A stretch of 64,000 bases of DNA from Rhizobium redzepovicii (GTDB lineage: Bacteria; Pseudomonadota; Alphaproteobacteria; Rhizobiales; Rhizobiaceae), in NCBI RefSeq assembly GCF_019793435.1, contig NZ_JAILYH010000004.1:186001-250000 (forward strand). Direction: 5' to 3'. Made by a program: the position numbers and the translations under genes. The notes beneath the pieces were generated by a model that made no database searches, was not told where the DNA came from, and saw only the letters and a list, made by a program, of their open reading frames with translations. Of the stretch, positions 8,266-16,559 are shown one piece after another (within the stretch, counting starts at the first letter, position 1; every line of letters starts with the position of its first letter).

Positions 8266-9441
8266 TTAAACGGCAATTGGCGTAAACCAAGGCTGATTGG
8301 CTGCCGCTGCGCAGTCAGCAACGGCATCGACGAATGCGACACCCTTGAGCCCATCATGTGCAGTCGGAATATCGCGTCCGATCGCTGTCGGTTCGCGTCC
8401 TTCGCGCTTGGCACGGATTGCTTCAGCAAAGCCGGCATACAGATTCGCAAATGCCTCGAGATAACCCTCGGGATGGCCGGGAGGTGTGCGGATCCGCGCT
8501 TTGGCGCCTTCGCTAAGGTCGTCCGCACCGCGTTTGATGATTTCAGTCCTTCCGTTCAGCCGAGCGTGCACGAGCTCGTTCGGTTGCTCCTGGAACCACG
8601 TTAGCGAGGCTTGCTCGCCAAACACCCGGAGCCGCACGCCATTTGATGATCCAAGCGCTACCTGTGAAGACCAGAGAAGTCCACGGGCGCCGCCTTCATA
8701 GCGCAGCATGACATGAGCGTTGTCATCCAAGGCGCGCCCTTCAACAAAGGTGGCGAGATCCGCGGTCAACGATTGAAGCTTGAGGCCTGAGACGAAGCCA
8801 GCCAGATGGTAGGCATGCGTGCCGATATCGCCGATCGAGCCACCACGACCGTTTTTCTTCGGATCAGTGCGCCAGGCGGCCTGAGCATTGCCTTTTGTCT
8901 CAATGGCGGTTGCCATCCATTCCAGCGGGTATTCAACTTGGACGGTACGGATCTTTCCGAGCTGACCGGTCGCAACCATATGCTTGGCTTCATGTATCAT
9001 CGGATAGCCAGAATAGGTATATGTGACCCCCATGAACCGGCCGCTACTGCGAACCAAGTTTTCGAGCGCGACAGCGTCTTCCAAAGTTGCGGTCAAAGGT
9101 TTCTCGCAGATGACGTCGAAACCTGCTTCCAGAAAAGCCTTGGCGATGGGGAAATGAGTGAAATTGGGCGTGCAGATCGCAACGGCATCGATCCGATCCT
9201 CACGGCGGCTTTCGCCCGCGATCATCGCCTTGAAATCATCATAGGAGCGCGTGCGATCCAAACCTTCGCTTGCCGCGAAGGCGTGACCGCGGGCAGCATC
9301 GACGTCGAATGCGCCAGCGACCAAGGCCCACGCCCTGTCCTGGCGAGCCGCGATACGATGAATATTGCCGATATAGGCGCCGTTGCCGCCCCCCACCATT
9401 CCGAGGCGGAGCGGCATTTGCGAAGAAGAGTTTGTCGTCAT
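8266..9441 (-). CDS. Gfo/Idh/MocA family oxidoreductase
   Basis: An NAD(P)-dependent dehydrogenase that oxidises a sugar or cyclitol hydroxyl. The 391-residue product has an N-terminal Rossmann domain with GMVGGGNGAYIG (about 14-25), the catalytic CEKPL motif near 115 (Lys), and a C-terminal alpha/beta domain with DIGTHAYHLAGF near 205, which supplies the conserved His. The ATG at 9441 is preferred over the TTG at 9453 because GAGGA lies just upstream of it. It is the last gene of a four-gene minus-strand operon and lies nine bases after the isomerase-like gene. It is clearly different from the second Gfo/Idh gene at 13291, so the pathway has two such steps or two substrates. Confidence 0.88.
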   Translation of the reverse strand: MTTNSSSQMPLRLGMVGGGNGAYIGNIHRIAARQDRAWALVAGAFDVDAARGHAFAASEGLDRTRSYDDFKAMIAGESRREDRIDAVAICTPNFTHFPIAKAFLEAGFDVICEKPLTATLEDAVALENLVRSSGRFMGVTYTYSGYPMIHEAKHMVATGQLGKIRTVQVEYPLEWMATAIETKGNAQAAWRTDPKKNGRGGSIGDIGTHAYHLAGFVSGLKLQSLTADLATFVEGRALDDNAHVMLRYEGGARGLLWSSQVALGSSNGVRLRVFGEQASLTWFQEQPNELVHARLNGRTEIIKRGADDLSEGAKARIRTPPGHPEGYLEAFANLYAGFAEAIRAKREGREPTAIGRDIPTAHDGLKGVAFVDAVADCAAAANQPWFTPIAV

Positions 9442-9449
9442 GGCTGTCC

Positions 9450-10505
9450 TCAATCAAGTCCGAGCATGGCTCGATTGGCGTCCTTGTTGGCGCCGGATTT
9501 CACGAAGTCATCGAACGCACGGTCCGCTACCCTGATAATGTGCTCGCGGATGAACTTTGCGCCTTCCGCGGCACCGTCCTCCGGATGTTTGATGAAGCAC
9601 TCCCACTCCAGTACCGCCCATCCATCGAAGTCATAGGTTGCCAGTTTGGTGAAGACAGCGCCGAAATCTACCTGACCGTCGCCGAGTGACCGGAATCGTC
9701 CGGCGCGCTTCGACCAAGGCTGGAATCCGCCATAGGCGCCCGTTTTGCCGTTCGGCCTGAACTCGGCATCCTTGACGTGGAACATCTTGATGCGCTCGTG
9801 GTAGTGATCGATGAATTCTAGATAGTCGAGCGCCTGCAGGACGAAGTGGCTCGGATCGTAGAGGATGTTGCAGCGGCGATGATTGCCGACGCGCTCAAGA
9901 AACATCTCGAAGGTCAGTCCGTCGTGGACATCCTCGCAGGGATGGATCTCGAAGCAGAGATCGACGCCCTGTTCATCGAAGTCGTTCAGAATTGGCATCC
10001 AGCGCCTTGCAAGCTCATCGAAAGCCTCGTCGACCAGGCCCTCCGGCCATTGCGGATAGGGGTAGAGATAGGGCCACAGCAGCGATCCGGTGAAGCTAAC
10101 ATGGCGATCAATACCGAGATTCCGCGAGGCGCGGGCAGCAAAACGCATTTGTTCCTCAGCCCATGCTCGGCGCCCGGCCGGATTGTTGTGGACATTGGCG
10201 GGGGCGAAACTGTCCATGATCCGGTCATGGGCAGGGTGGACGGCAACGAGCTGGCCCGTGATATGCGAGCCCAGTTCGGTCACTTCAAGGCCACTTTCCG
10301 CCAGCACCCCCTTGAGGTCATCGCAATACGTCTTGCTTTCGGCTGCCATCTTCATATCGATCAGGCGATTATCCCAGGTCGGGATTTGAACGCCGGCGAA
10401 ACCTCTGGCCGCGACCCACCTGGAGAGGCTGGAAAGCGAGTTATAGGGGGCTTCGTCAGCTGCGAATTGGGCGAGATAGATGCCCGGTCCCTTGATCGTT
10501 TTCAT
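9450..10505 (-). CDS. Sugar phosphate isomerase/epimerase-like TIM-barrel protein
   Basis: A 351-residue protein of the xylose-isomerase-like TIM-barrel superfamily, which includes IolE (inosose dehydratase), IolI, MocC and several keto-sugar isomerases. Metal-ligand candidates follow the family order: Glu in LCFEIHPCED (about 175), Asp in ILYDPSHF (about 210), His in MFHVKDAEF (about 240), and Glu in AVLEWECFIK near the C-terminus. In this setting an isomerase, epimerase or dehydratase acting on a keto-cyclitol or keto-sugar is likely; the exact reaction cannot be told. The start is an ATG at 10505. It lies between the SDR and the Gfo/Idh gene with tight spacing. Confidence 0.85.
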   Translation of the reverse strand: MKTIKGPGIYLAQFAADEAPYNSLSSLSRWVAARGFAGVQIPTWDNRLIDMKMAAESKTYCDDLKGVLAESGLEVTELGSHITGQLVAVHPAHDRIMDSFAPANVHNNPAGRRAWAEEQMRFAARASRNLGIDRHVSFTGSLLWPYLYPYPQWPEGLVDEAFDELARRWMPILNDFDEQGVDLCFEIHPCEDVHDGLTFEMFLERVGNHRRCNILYDPSHFVLQALDYLEFIDHYHERIKMFHVKDAEFRPNGKTGAYGGFQPWSKRAGRFRSLGDGQVDFGAVFTKLATYDFDGWAVLEWECFIKHPEDGAAEGAKFIREHIIRVADRAFDDFVKSGANKDANRAMLGLD

Positions 10506-10514
10506 GCTTTTTTC

Positions 10515-11342
10515 CTATTCGGATAAGGCTTCTGCCGGCGCCGGGGGGCCGCCGTCATAGGCTCCCCAGACCGATTGATCGAAATGAACGACGGAGCCTG
10601 TCATCATTCCCGAATCGTTCGATGCGAGAAAGAGGACGGCCCGGGCGACTTCTTCGGGCGCCAGAATGCGGCCAAAGGGTTGCGCCGCCGCGGCCGTGGC
10701 GAGCCAGTTGGGGTCGGCCCCGTGGTATTCGCGCTGAATGCGATCTTCGCCGTCAGACGCCATCCAACCGATATCGAGCTGGTTCACGCGGATCTGGTTG
10801 CGCATCAGGGCGTAGCCGGAGTTCCGGGTGAGCGTCGCCAGCGCACCCTTCGACGCAGAATAGGGAGCTAGAAATGGCTGGCCCGCATGCTCCGATGTCG
10901 AGCCGATATTGACCATACTGCCCTTGACGCCACCACGGATCATCAGTCTCGCCGCTTCCTGCATCAGAAAGAACGGTGCCCGAACGTTGACGGCGAACAT
11001 TCGATCGAAAAGATCTGGAGACGAATTCAAAAGATTGCCTCGGTCAGTGAGGCCCGCGGCATTGACCAGAATATCGACTCTGCCGAATTCGAAGTCCGCT
11101 TTGGCGATGATCGACCGGCAATCTTCGACCTTCTCAAGATCCGCCGGGACAAATGTCACCGGCACCCCGGTTTCGCTCGTTATCGAGGCCGCAACGGCGT
11201 TGCCTTTCCCGGCATTTCGTCCGCAGGTGATGATGCCGGCGGCACCTGCTTTGGCGAAAAGTCGCGCAATTGCCGCACCCAGTCCCTGCGTCCCACCCGT
11301 GACGACGGCGATTTTTCCCTCGATACTGTTCATCTCAAACAC
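10515..11342 (-). CDS. SDR family oxidoreductase
   Basis: A classical short-chain dehydrogenase of 275 residues. Visible motifs are the NAD(P)-binding TGGTQGLGAAIA (about 15-26), NAAGL (about 92-96), the catalytic Ser region NIGSTSEHAG and YSASKG (Tyr and Lys) at about 160-165. A basic or acidic residue that would fix cofactor choice is not clear. The coding frame can start at a GTG (11342) or at an ATG nine bases later; neither has a good ribosome site. The GTG start overlaps the upstream iolD-like gene by eight bases, so coupling is likely. It probably oxidises or reduces a hydroxyl or keto group of the island substrate. Confidence 0.88.
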   Translation of the reverse strand: MFEMNSIEGKIAVVTGGTQGLGAAIARLFAKAGAAGIITCGRNAGKGNAVAASITSETGVPVTFVPADLEKVEDCRSIIAKADFEFGRVDILVNAAGLTDRGNLLNSSPDLFDRMFAVNVRAPFFLMQEAARLMIRGGVKGSMVNIGSTSEHAGQPFLAPYSASKGALATLTRNSGYALMRNQIRVNQLDIGWMASDGEDRIQREYHGADPNWLATAAAAQPFGRILAPEEVARAVLFLASNDSGMMTGSVVHFDQSVWGAYDGGPPAPAEALSE

Positions 11343-13185
11343 CTACGCGCTGCTTCTGGCGGATCTTTTCCTGATCAGCGCGTGCTTTTTGAACGGATTT
11401 ACGCTCCGAGACCTCAGGAACGCCGACGTCCCAATCCGCATCGCCCGGCACCCAGGCATGGGCATCGGTGACGAGGGTGATGACCGTCGTCCGGTCGGTC
11501 GTTTGTGCCCACTCCATTGCGGTTTTCAGATCGGCAAGGCTTTCGCAGCGCCGGGCGAGCGCACCCATCGATTCAGCATGTTTGACGAAGTCGACGGCAA
11601 AAGGCTCCTTGACGCGGCAATCTTTGATGAGATTGTTGAAACCAGGCACGCCCTTGAACTGTTGGAGACGATTGATGACGGCATAACCGCCGTTGTCGCA
11701 GACGACGACTATCATCTTGTGGCCCGTCAATACCGTCGAATAGATGTCGGAGTTCATCATCATGTAGGTGCCGTCGCCGATCATCACGATCGGCGTGCCG
11801 TTACCGGCTTTCGCCATCGCATGGCCCCAACCTGCGGCGATCTCGTATCCCATGCAACTGAAGCCGAATTCGCAGTCGAACGTGTTGGGATTCTTGACGC
11901 GCCAGCCCTTGGTCACCTCACCGGGTGTGCCGCCTGCCGCTGCGATCAGCGTATCGTTCGGCTTTGAAGTTTCGTTGACGATGCCGACCACCTGCGCGTA
12001 GGTCGGGATCGGCCCATTCGTGACCGCTTGATGCCGATCGAGGAGCTTGTTCCAATCGGCAAATAGCGACTGCGCCTTCGGAAGCAGCGCCGGATCGGCC
12101 TTCCAGTCACCGAGAGCCTCGTCCAGTTCAATCACCGTTTCGAGAGCATCCCCGACGACGGCAAGTGCGCGATGCTTTACCGCGTCAAAGCGCGCGGCAT
12201 TGATCGAAATGAACTTTGCATCCTGCTGAAACACGGTCCATGAACCGGTTGTGAAGTCCTGCAATCGTGTACCGATCGCCAGAATGACATCCGCCTCACC
12301 GGCAAGCGCATTCGCCGAGGTTGATCCAACGATCCCGATGGGGCCGGCGTGAGCGGGATGGTTGTGCGTCATCGCGCCTTTGCCGGCGATTGTTTCGACG
12401 ATCGGGATGCCGCGTTTGACAGCAAATTCCGCGACCTTCTCTTCGGCCGACGAATAGCGGACGCCACCTCCCGAAATGATCAGCGGTCTCTTCGCGGCCT
12501 GGAGCAATGCGGCTGCTTCCACAAGCCTTGTTCTGTCGGCACGGGGGCGGGGTATGGACCATACAGCGGGCTCGAAGAACGCGGCGGGATAGTCGAACGC
12601 GACTTCCTGAGCATCCTGTGCAAGGCCAATGAATGCGGGACCGCAGTCTGCGGGATCAAGCATCGTGGCGATTGCCTGCGGCAAGGATGAGATGATCTGT
12701 TCAGGCAAAACGATGCGATCCCAATATCTGGTGACTGACTTGAAGGCGTCGTTGACCGTCACGGTCGGGTCACTGAAATGCTCAACCTGCTGAAGAACTG
12801 GATCGGGAATTCGGTTTGCGAACGTATCTCCCGCGATCAGGAGCACCGGCAGGCGGTTGGCATGGGCTGTGCCAGCCGCTGTCACCATGTTGGCCGCACC
12901 GGGTCCGATCGAGGTCGCCGCGACCATCAATTGGCGTCGGCGTTTGGCTTTGGCAAAAGCGATCGCTGCGAGTGCCATCGACTGCTCATTTTGACCGCGC
13001 CAGGTTGGCAACTGATCCTGCACCGACTCCAGCGCCTCCGACAAGCAAGTCACGTTGCCGTGACCGAAAATGCCGAACACGCCGGCAAAAAGCGGTAAGC
13101 GCTCGCCATCGATCTCCGTGAATTGATTGCATAAGTAGCGCACAAGCGCTTGCGCCATCGTCAGGCGTACGGTCTTCCGGGACAT
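11335..13185 (-). CDS. iolD: IolD-like ThDP-dependent trihydroxycyclohexanedione hydrolase
   Basis: IolD opens the ring of 3D-(3,5/4)-trihydroxycyclohexane-1,2-dione to 5-deoxyglucuronate. The 616-residue product has the three-domain ThDP enzyme layout: N-terminal PYR domain with the activating Glu in RGQNEQ (about 68-73), central domain with ISGGGVRYS, and C-terminal PP domain with the ThDP/Mg motif starting GDGTYMMMN and ending in CDN. The N-terminal stretch FGIFGHGNV is typical of IolD. The start is the ATG at 13185, five codons inside an ATG-initiated frame, because GGGAGGAG lies just ahead of it. It is the first gene of the leftward operon. The usual partners IolB and IolC are absent from the window, so the substrate may not be the standard one. 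Confidence 0.87.
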   Translation of the reverse strand: MSRKTVRLTMAQALVRYLCNQFTEIDGERLPLFAGVFGIFGHGNVTCLSEALESVQDQLPTWRGQNEQSMALAAIAFAKAKRRRQLMVAATSIGPGAANMVTAAGTAHANRLPVLLIAGDTFANRIPDPVLQQVEHFSDPTVTVNDAFKSVTRYWDRIVLPEQIISSLPQAIATMLDPADCGPAFIGLAQDAQEVAFDYPAAFFEPAVWSIPRPRADRTRLVEAAALLQAAKRPLIISGGGVRYSSAEEKVAEFAVKRGIPIVETIAGKGAMTHNHPAHAGPIGIVGSTSANALAGEADVILAIGTRLQDFTTGSWTVFQQDAKFISINAARFDAVKHRALAVVGDALETVIELDEALGDWKADPALLPKAQSLFADWNKLLDRHQAVTNGPIPTYAQVVGIVNETSKPNDTLIAAAGGTPGEVTKGWRVKNPNTFDCEFGFSCMGYEIAAGWGHAMAKAGNGTPIVMIGDGTYMMMNSDIYSTVLTGHKMIVVVCDNGGYAVINRLQQFKGVPGFNNLIKDCRVKEPFAVDFVKHAESMGALARRCESLADLKTAMEWAQTTDRTTVITLVTDAHAWVPGDADWDVGVPEVSERKSVQKARADQEKIRQKQRVGV

Positions 13186-13226
13186 CCGGTCTCCTCCCAT
13201 GGATCATGTTTTTTCGACGTTACGAA

Positions 13227-13268
13227 ATATTAATTGACAAAGCAATAGTTCCGCAACAATCATTGCAA
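13227..13268. promoter_or_regulatory. Divergent promoter region with predicted RpiR operator, site 1
   Basis: Between the divergent iolD-like and iolG-like genes lies GCAACAATCATTGCAA (13253-13268). A rightward TTGACA is at 13234-13239, so the dyad covers the expected -10 position. Leftward, TTGCGG (complement of 13251-13256) and TAATAT (complement of 13227-13232) are 18 bases apart, so the same dyad overlaps the -35. Similar dyads are at 17687 and 21109. A repressor bound here would control both operons at once. Confidence 0.6.
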
Positions 13269-13290
13269 AAATAGAAATGAGAGGATCTTG

Positions 13291-14298
13291 ATGTTGAAAA
13301 TTGCCGTTCTCGGCTGCGGCCGTATTGGCCGCATGCATGCCGAAAACATAGCTGCCCATCCGCGGGCGACGCTTGCGGGCGTCTTCGACGTTCATCGCTC
13401 TGCGGCAGACGATGTTGGGAGCAAACACGGTGTGGCCGTCTTTGATTCTGCCGAGCGATTGTTCTCCAGCAGCGCCGTTGATGCGGTCCTGATCGCCACG
13501 TCGACACCGACACACGCAGATTTCATCGAGAAAGCCGTCGCGGCCGGCAAGCCGATATTATGCGAGAAGCCGATCGATTTGAGCCTCAAGCGTGTCCAGC
13601 AATGTGCGGAGGCAATTGGGACGACCAGGGTACCGATCATGCTCGGTTTTGTCCGCCGCTTCGATCCCGGCCACAGGGCGGCGCGCGATGCTATCCGTGC
13701 AGGCGATATCGGGGACCTTCATCAGGTCGTTATAACCTCGCGCGACCCCGGAATGCCGCCGGTCGCCTATACCGAAGCATCCGGCGGCATCTTTCGCGAC
13801 ATGACCATCCATGACTTCGATATGGCACGGTTCATGCTCGGCGAAGAGGTGATCGAGGTTTCGGCCGTGGGTAGCCGTCTTGTCGATCCGGTTCTTATGC
13901 AGCGATTGGACGACTACGACACCGTGACGGTCGTCCTCAAGACCACATCGGGCAAGCAATGCATCATCAATAATTCTCGCCAGGCCGTCTACGGCTATGA
14001 CCAGCGGGTTGAGGCGCTCGGCACAAAGGGAATGGTCGTCTCCGAAAATCGCCGCCCAAACATGACGACGCTGCACGGTGCCGATTTCACCGGCAAAGGC
14101 GCGCCGCTTCTCAACTTCTTCATCGATCGCTACGCCGAGGCCTTCATGGCTGAAATCAGCGCTTTCGTCGATGCGATTGGCGCCGGCAAGGCTCCGGAGG
14201 TTGGATTTGAGGATGGTCGTCAGGCTCTGATCCTGGCCGAAGCGGCAATCAAATCGGCGGCCGAAGGCCGCGCCATAAAAACCAGCGAAATTGGGTGA
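13291..14298 (+). CDS. IolG-like Gfo/Idh/MocA dehydrogenase
   Basis: Close in layout to myo-inositol 2-dehydrogenase. The 335-residue product shows GCGRIGRMHA (about 8-17) for NAD binding, CEKPI (about 90-95) with the catalytic Lys, and GGIFRDMTIHDFDMARF (near 165) carrying the Asp and His that complete the active site in IolG. Length matches the family. The ATG at 13291 is preferred to the TTG at 13288 on the spacing from GAGAGGA (13280-13285). It begins the rightward operon with three further enzymes. It likely oxidises an inositol isomer or a related polyol to a ketose. Confidence 0.88.
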   Translation: MLKIAVLGCGRIGRMHAENIAAHPRATLAGVFDVHRSAADDVGSKHGVAVFDSAERLFSSSAVDAVLIATSTPTHADFIEKAVAAGKPILCEKPIDLSLKRVQQCAEAIGTTRVPIMLGFVRRFDPGHRAARDAIRAGDIGDLHQVVITSRDPGMPPVAYTEASGGIFRDMTIHDFDMARFMLGEEVIEVSAVGSRLVDPVLMQRLDDYDTVTVVLKTTSGKQCIINNSRQAVYGYDQRVEALGTKGMVVSENRRPNMTTLHGADFTGKGAPLLNFFIDRYAEAFMAEISAFVDAIGAGKAPEVGFEDGRQALILAEAAIKSAAEGRAIKTSEIG

Positions 14299-14301
14299 CC
14301 C

Positions 14302-15738
14302 ATGTATCAGAAGTTTGGACTCTATATCGACGGCAACTGGCGCCGTGCCTCCGACGGCGCAACGGCTGACGTCCTAAGCCCCGTCACTCAGAGCGCTCTT
14401 GGCGCAGTTCCCGTAGCGACGACCGCCGACACGCAGGAAACCCTGGCTGCAGCCAGCAAAGGCTTCGCGGCTTGGCGGACGACGGCCGCTTTCGCACGTG
14501 CCGACGCCCTGCATCGGATTGCCGACGAGATGCTCCGCCGTGCCGATGAGGCGAAAAGGATGATTTCCGCCGAGACCGGCAAGCCGATCGCGCAGTCAGA
14601 GCGCGAATGGGGACTGTCCATCGATCAGTTTCGGTGGTTCGCGGAAGAGGCACGCCGCATCTATGGCCGGATCATTGAATCGCGCGTGCCGGGTGGTCGC
14701 TTCGAGGTGTCACGTGAGCCGGTCGGCATCGTTGGCGCCTTTACCGCTTGGAATTTTCCCGCGGCACTCGTCGCGCGCAAGGCGGCACCGGCGCTTGCGG
14801 CGGGTTGTGCAATCATTATCAGACCTTCGACCCAGACGCCGGGCGTTGCCATGGTCATGGTCGATTGCATGCGGGCGGGCAACTTGCCCGATGGCGTCGT
14901 CAATCTCGTCGTCGGTCCGACAGCGACGACCTACGTGCCAATCATGGCGGACAAGTCGGTGCGCAAGGTGTCCCTGACCGGCTCGACACGCGTTGGTCAG
15001 CAGATGATCCGCGATGCCGCCGATACAGTGAAGAAAGTATCGATGGAACTCGGCGGCAACGCTCCGCTGATCGTCTATGACGACGCCGATCTCGAGCTCG
15101 CACTGAACGTGTCCGTGCCGACAAAGTTTGCAAATGCTGGCCAGGTTTGCGTGACCCCGGATCGCTTCTTCGTGCATGAACGCTTGCACGACGCGTTTGT
15201 TGACGGGTTCGTTTCCCGCACAAACGCGCTCAAACTCGGCGACGGCCTCGATCCTTCCGTGCAAATGGGGCCTCTGATCAATGGCGGACGCCTATCGGAG
15301 ATTGAGTCGATTGTCTCGGATGCTGTGAAAGCAGGTGCGCACGTTGCGGCGGGCGGCGAACGCGCGTCGGAATTCAACGCTGGTCATTTCTACAAGCCAA
15401 CCGTTCTGACCAATGTCACCGACGATATGAAAGTCTTCGCCGACGAGAATTTTGGCCCCATTGCCGCAATCACACGGTTTAACGAGGAGGATGAAGTTCT
15501 TTCGCGCGCCAACGCTTCAGACATGGGACTGTCGGCCTACGCTTTTACCCGGTCGCCGGATCGGGCGCGGCGAACGGTATCGGCGCTGAAGGCAGGGATG
15601 GTCGGTATTAACAGCTTTGCGCTGGCGGCGTCCGAGGCACCGTTTGGCGGCACCAACCATTCCGGCATGGGCAGAGAGGGCGGGATTGAAGGCATTGGCG
15701 ACTATCTCGACACCAAGCTTGCCCAGATCGTGTTTTGA
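14302..15738 (+). CDS. NAD(P)-dependent aldehyde dehydrogenase
   Basis: A 478-residue member of the aldehyde dehydrogenase superfamily, closest by eye to the succinate-semialdehyde/glycolaldehyde group. Landmarks are FTAWNFP (about 148-154), the NAD-binding SLTGSTRVG (about 222), the catalytic Glu in MELGGNAP (about 250) and the catalytic Cys in GQVCVTPDRF (about 285). The C-terminus has PFGGTNHSGMGREGG. It lies four bases after the iolG-like gene. It does not look like the CoA-acylating IolA (methylmalonate-semialdehyde type), so a free acid is the expected product. The substrate is probably the aldehyde released by the neighbouring aldolase. Confidence 0.9.
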   Translation: MYQKFGLYIDGNWRRASDGATADVLSPVTQSALGAVPVATTADTQETLAAASKGFAAWRTTAAFARADALHRIADEMLRRADEAKRMISAETGKPIAQSEREWGLSIDQFRWFAEEARRIYGRIIESRVPGGRFEVSREPVGIVGAFTAWNFPAALVARKAAPALAAGCAIIIRPSTQTPGVAMVMVDCMRAGNLPDGVVNLVVGPTATTYVPIMADKSVRKVSLTGSTRVGQQMIRDAADTVKKVSMELGGNAPLIVYDDADLELALNVSVPTKFANAGQVCVTPDRFFVHERLHDAFVDGFVSRTNALKLGDGLDPSVQMGPLINGGRLSEIESIVSDAVKAGAHVAAGGERASEFNAGHFYKPTVLTNVTDDMKVFADENFGPIAAITRFNEEDEVLSRANASDMGLSAYAFTRSPDRARRTVSALKAGMVGINSFALAASEAPFGGTNHSGMGREGGIEGIGDYLDTKLAQIVF

Positions 15739-15749
15739 GGGCTGCCGGT

Positions 15750-16559
15750 ATGATCAAGAACAGGTTGAAGGAAATCTGGGCTCAAGGTCGCCCCTCGATC
15801 AATGGTTGGCTGTCAATCGGCAATGCGTTCACGGCGGAGATCATGGCAGCTCAAGGCTATGACTCAGTGTCGATCGACATCCAGCATGGTGCGCTGGACT
15901 ACGGTTCGGTGCTGCCGATGTTTCAGGCCATGCGCGCCTCCGGTGTCGTGCCAATGGCACGCGTGCCTTGGCTGGAGCCCGGCATTATCATGAAGGTGCT
16001 GGATGCAGGCGCCTATGGCGTGATCTGCCCGATGGTCAACACTGCCGTACAGGCGGCCGAATTCGTCAGCTATCTACGCTATCCGCCTCACGGTCAGCGC
16101 AGTTTCGGGCCGACACGCGTCAGCTTCGCCGCCGGGCCGAACTATGCGGCTGAGGCGAATGGAGAAGTCCTTGCTTTCGCCATGGTCGAAACCAAGCAAG
16201 CGATGGAGAACCTCGATGCAATTGCCGCAACGCCACGGTTGGATGGCATTTATGTCGGTCCAGCCGATCTGACCTTCAGTTTGACCGACGGTCGGCTTGC
16301 GCCGGCCTTCGATCGCGAAGAGCCGGAAATGATCGACGCTCTCCAGCGCATCGTCGCTGTTTGCAAGAAGAATAGAATTCGCGCCGCCCTTCATTGCGGC
16401 ACGCCGGAATATGCCGCCCGCGCCATTCAGTGGGGTTTCGATATGACAACTGTGTCCGGCGACACCAGACTGTTGGCGGCTGCAGCGGCGGCGAGCGTCG
16501 CGAAGTTCCGCGACCTCGTAGGACAGACGGCGGGTATAGCTGAAAAGGGGGCCTACTGA
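15750..16559 (+). CDS. HpcH/HpaI aldolase family protein
   Basis: A class II, metal-dependent pyruvate-type aldolase of 269 residues. The family signature is complete: SIDIQHGALDYG (about 39-50), Arg in MARVPWLEP, FAMVETKQAMEN (metal-binding Glu) and DGIYVGPADLTFSL (metal-binding Asp). Known members cleave 2-keto-3-deoxy acids to pyruvate (or hydroxypyruvate-like enolates) plus an aldehyde. The start is the ATG at 15750 because GAGGG lies eight bases upstream; an in-frame TTG further up has no site. It follows the ALDH gene by 11 bases and overlaps the next gene by one base. It supplies the carbon-carbon cleavage that IolC/IolJ would give in a classical inositol pathway. Confidence 0.88.
   Translation: MIKNRLKEIWAQGRPSINGWLSIGNAFTAEIMAAQGYDSVSIDIQHGALDYGSVLPMFQAMRASGVVPMARVPWLEPGIIMKVLDAGAYGVICPMVNTAVQAAEFVSYLRYPPHGQRSFGPTRVSFAAGPNYAAEANGEVLAFAMVETKQAMENLDAIAATPRLDGIYVGPADLTFSLTDGRLAPAFDREEPEMIDALQRIVAVCKKNRIRAALHCGTPEYAARAIQWGFDMTTVSGDTRLLAAAAAASVAKFRDLVGQTAGIAEKGAY

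Noticed and set aside
8157..8528. A 123-codon minus-strand frame that ends with the RadC C-terminus
   Set aside because: Only the last 30 codons match RadC; the rest is antisense-phase reading of the neighbouring dehydrogenase gene. It is kept as a pseudogene remnant, not as a gene.
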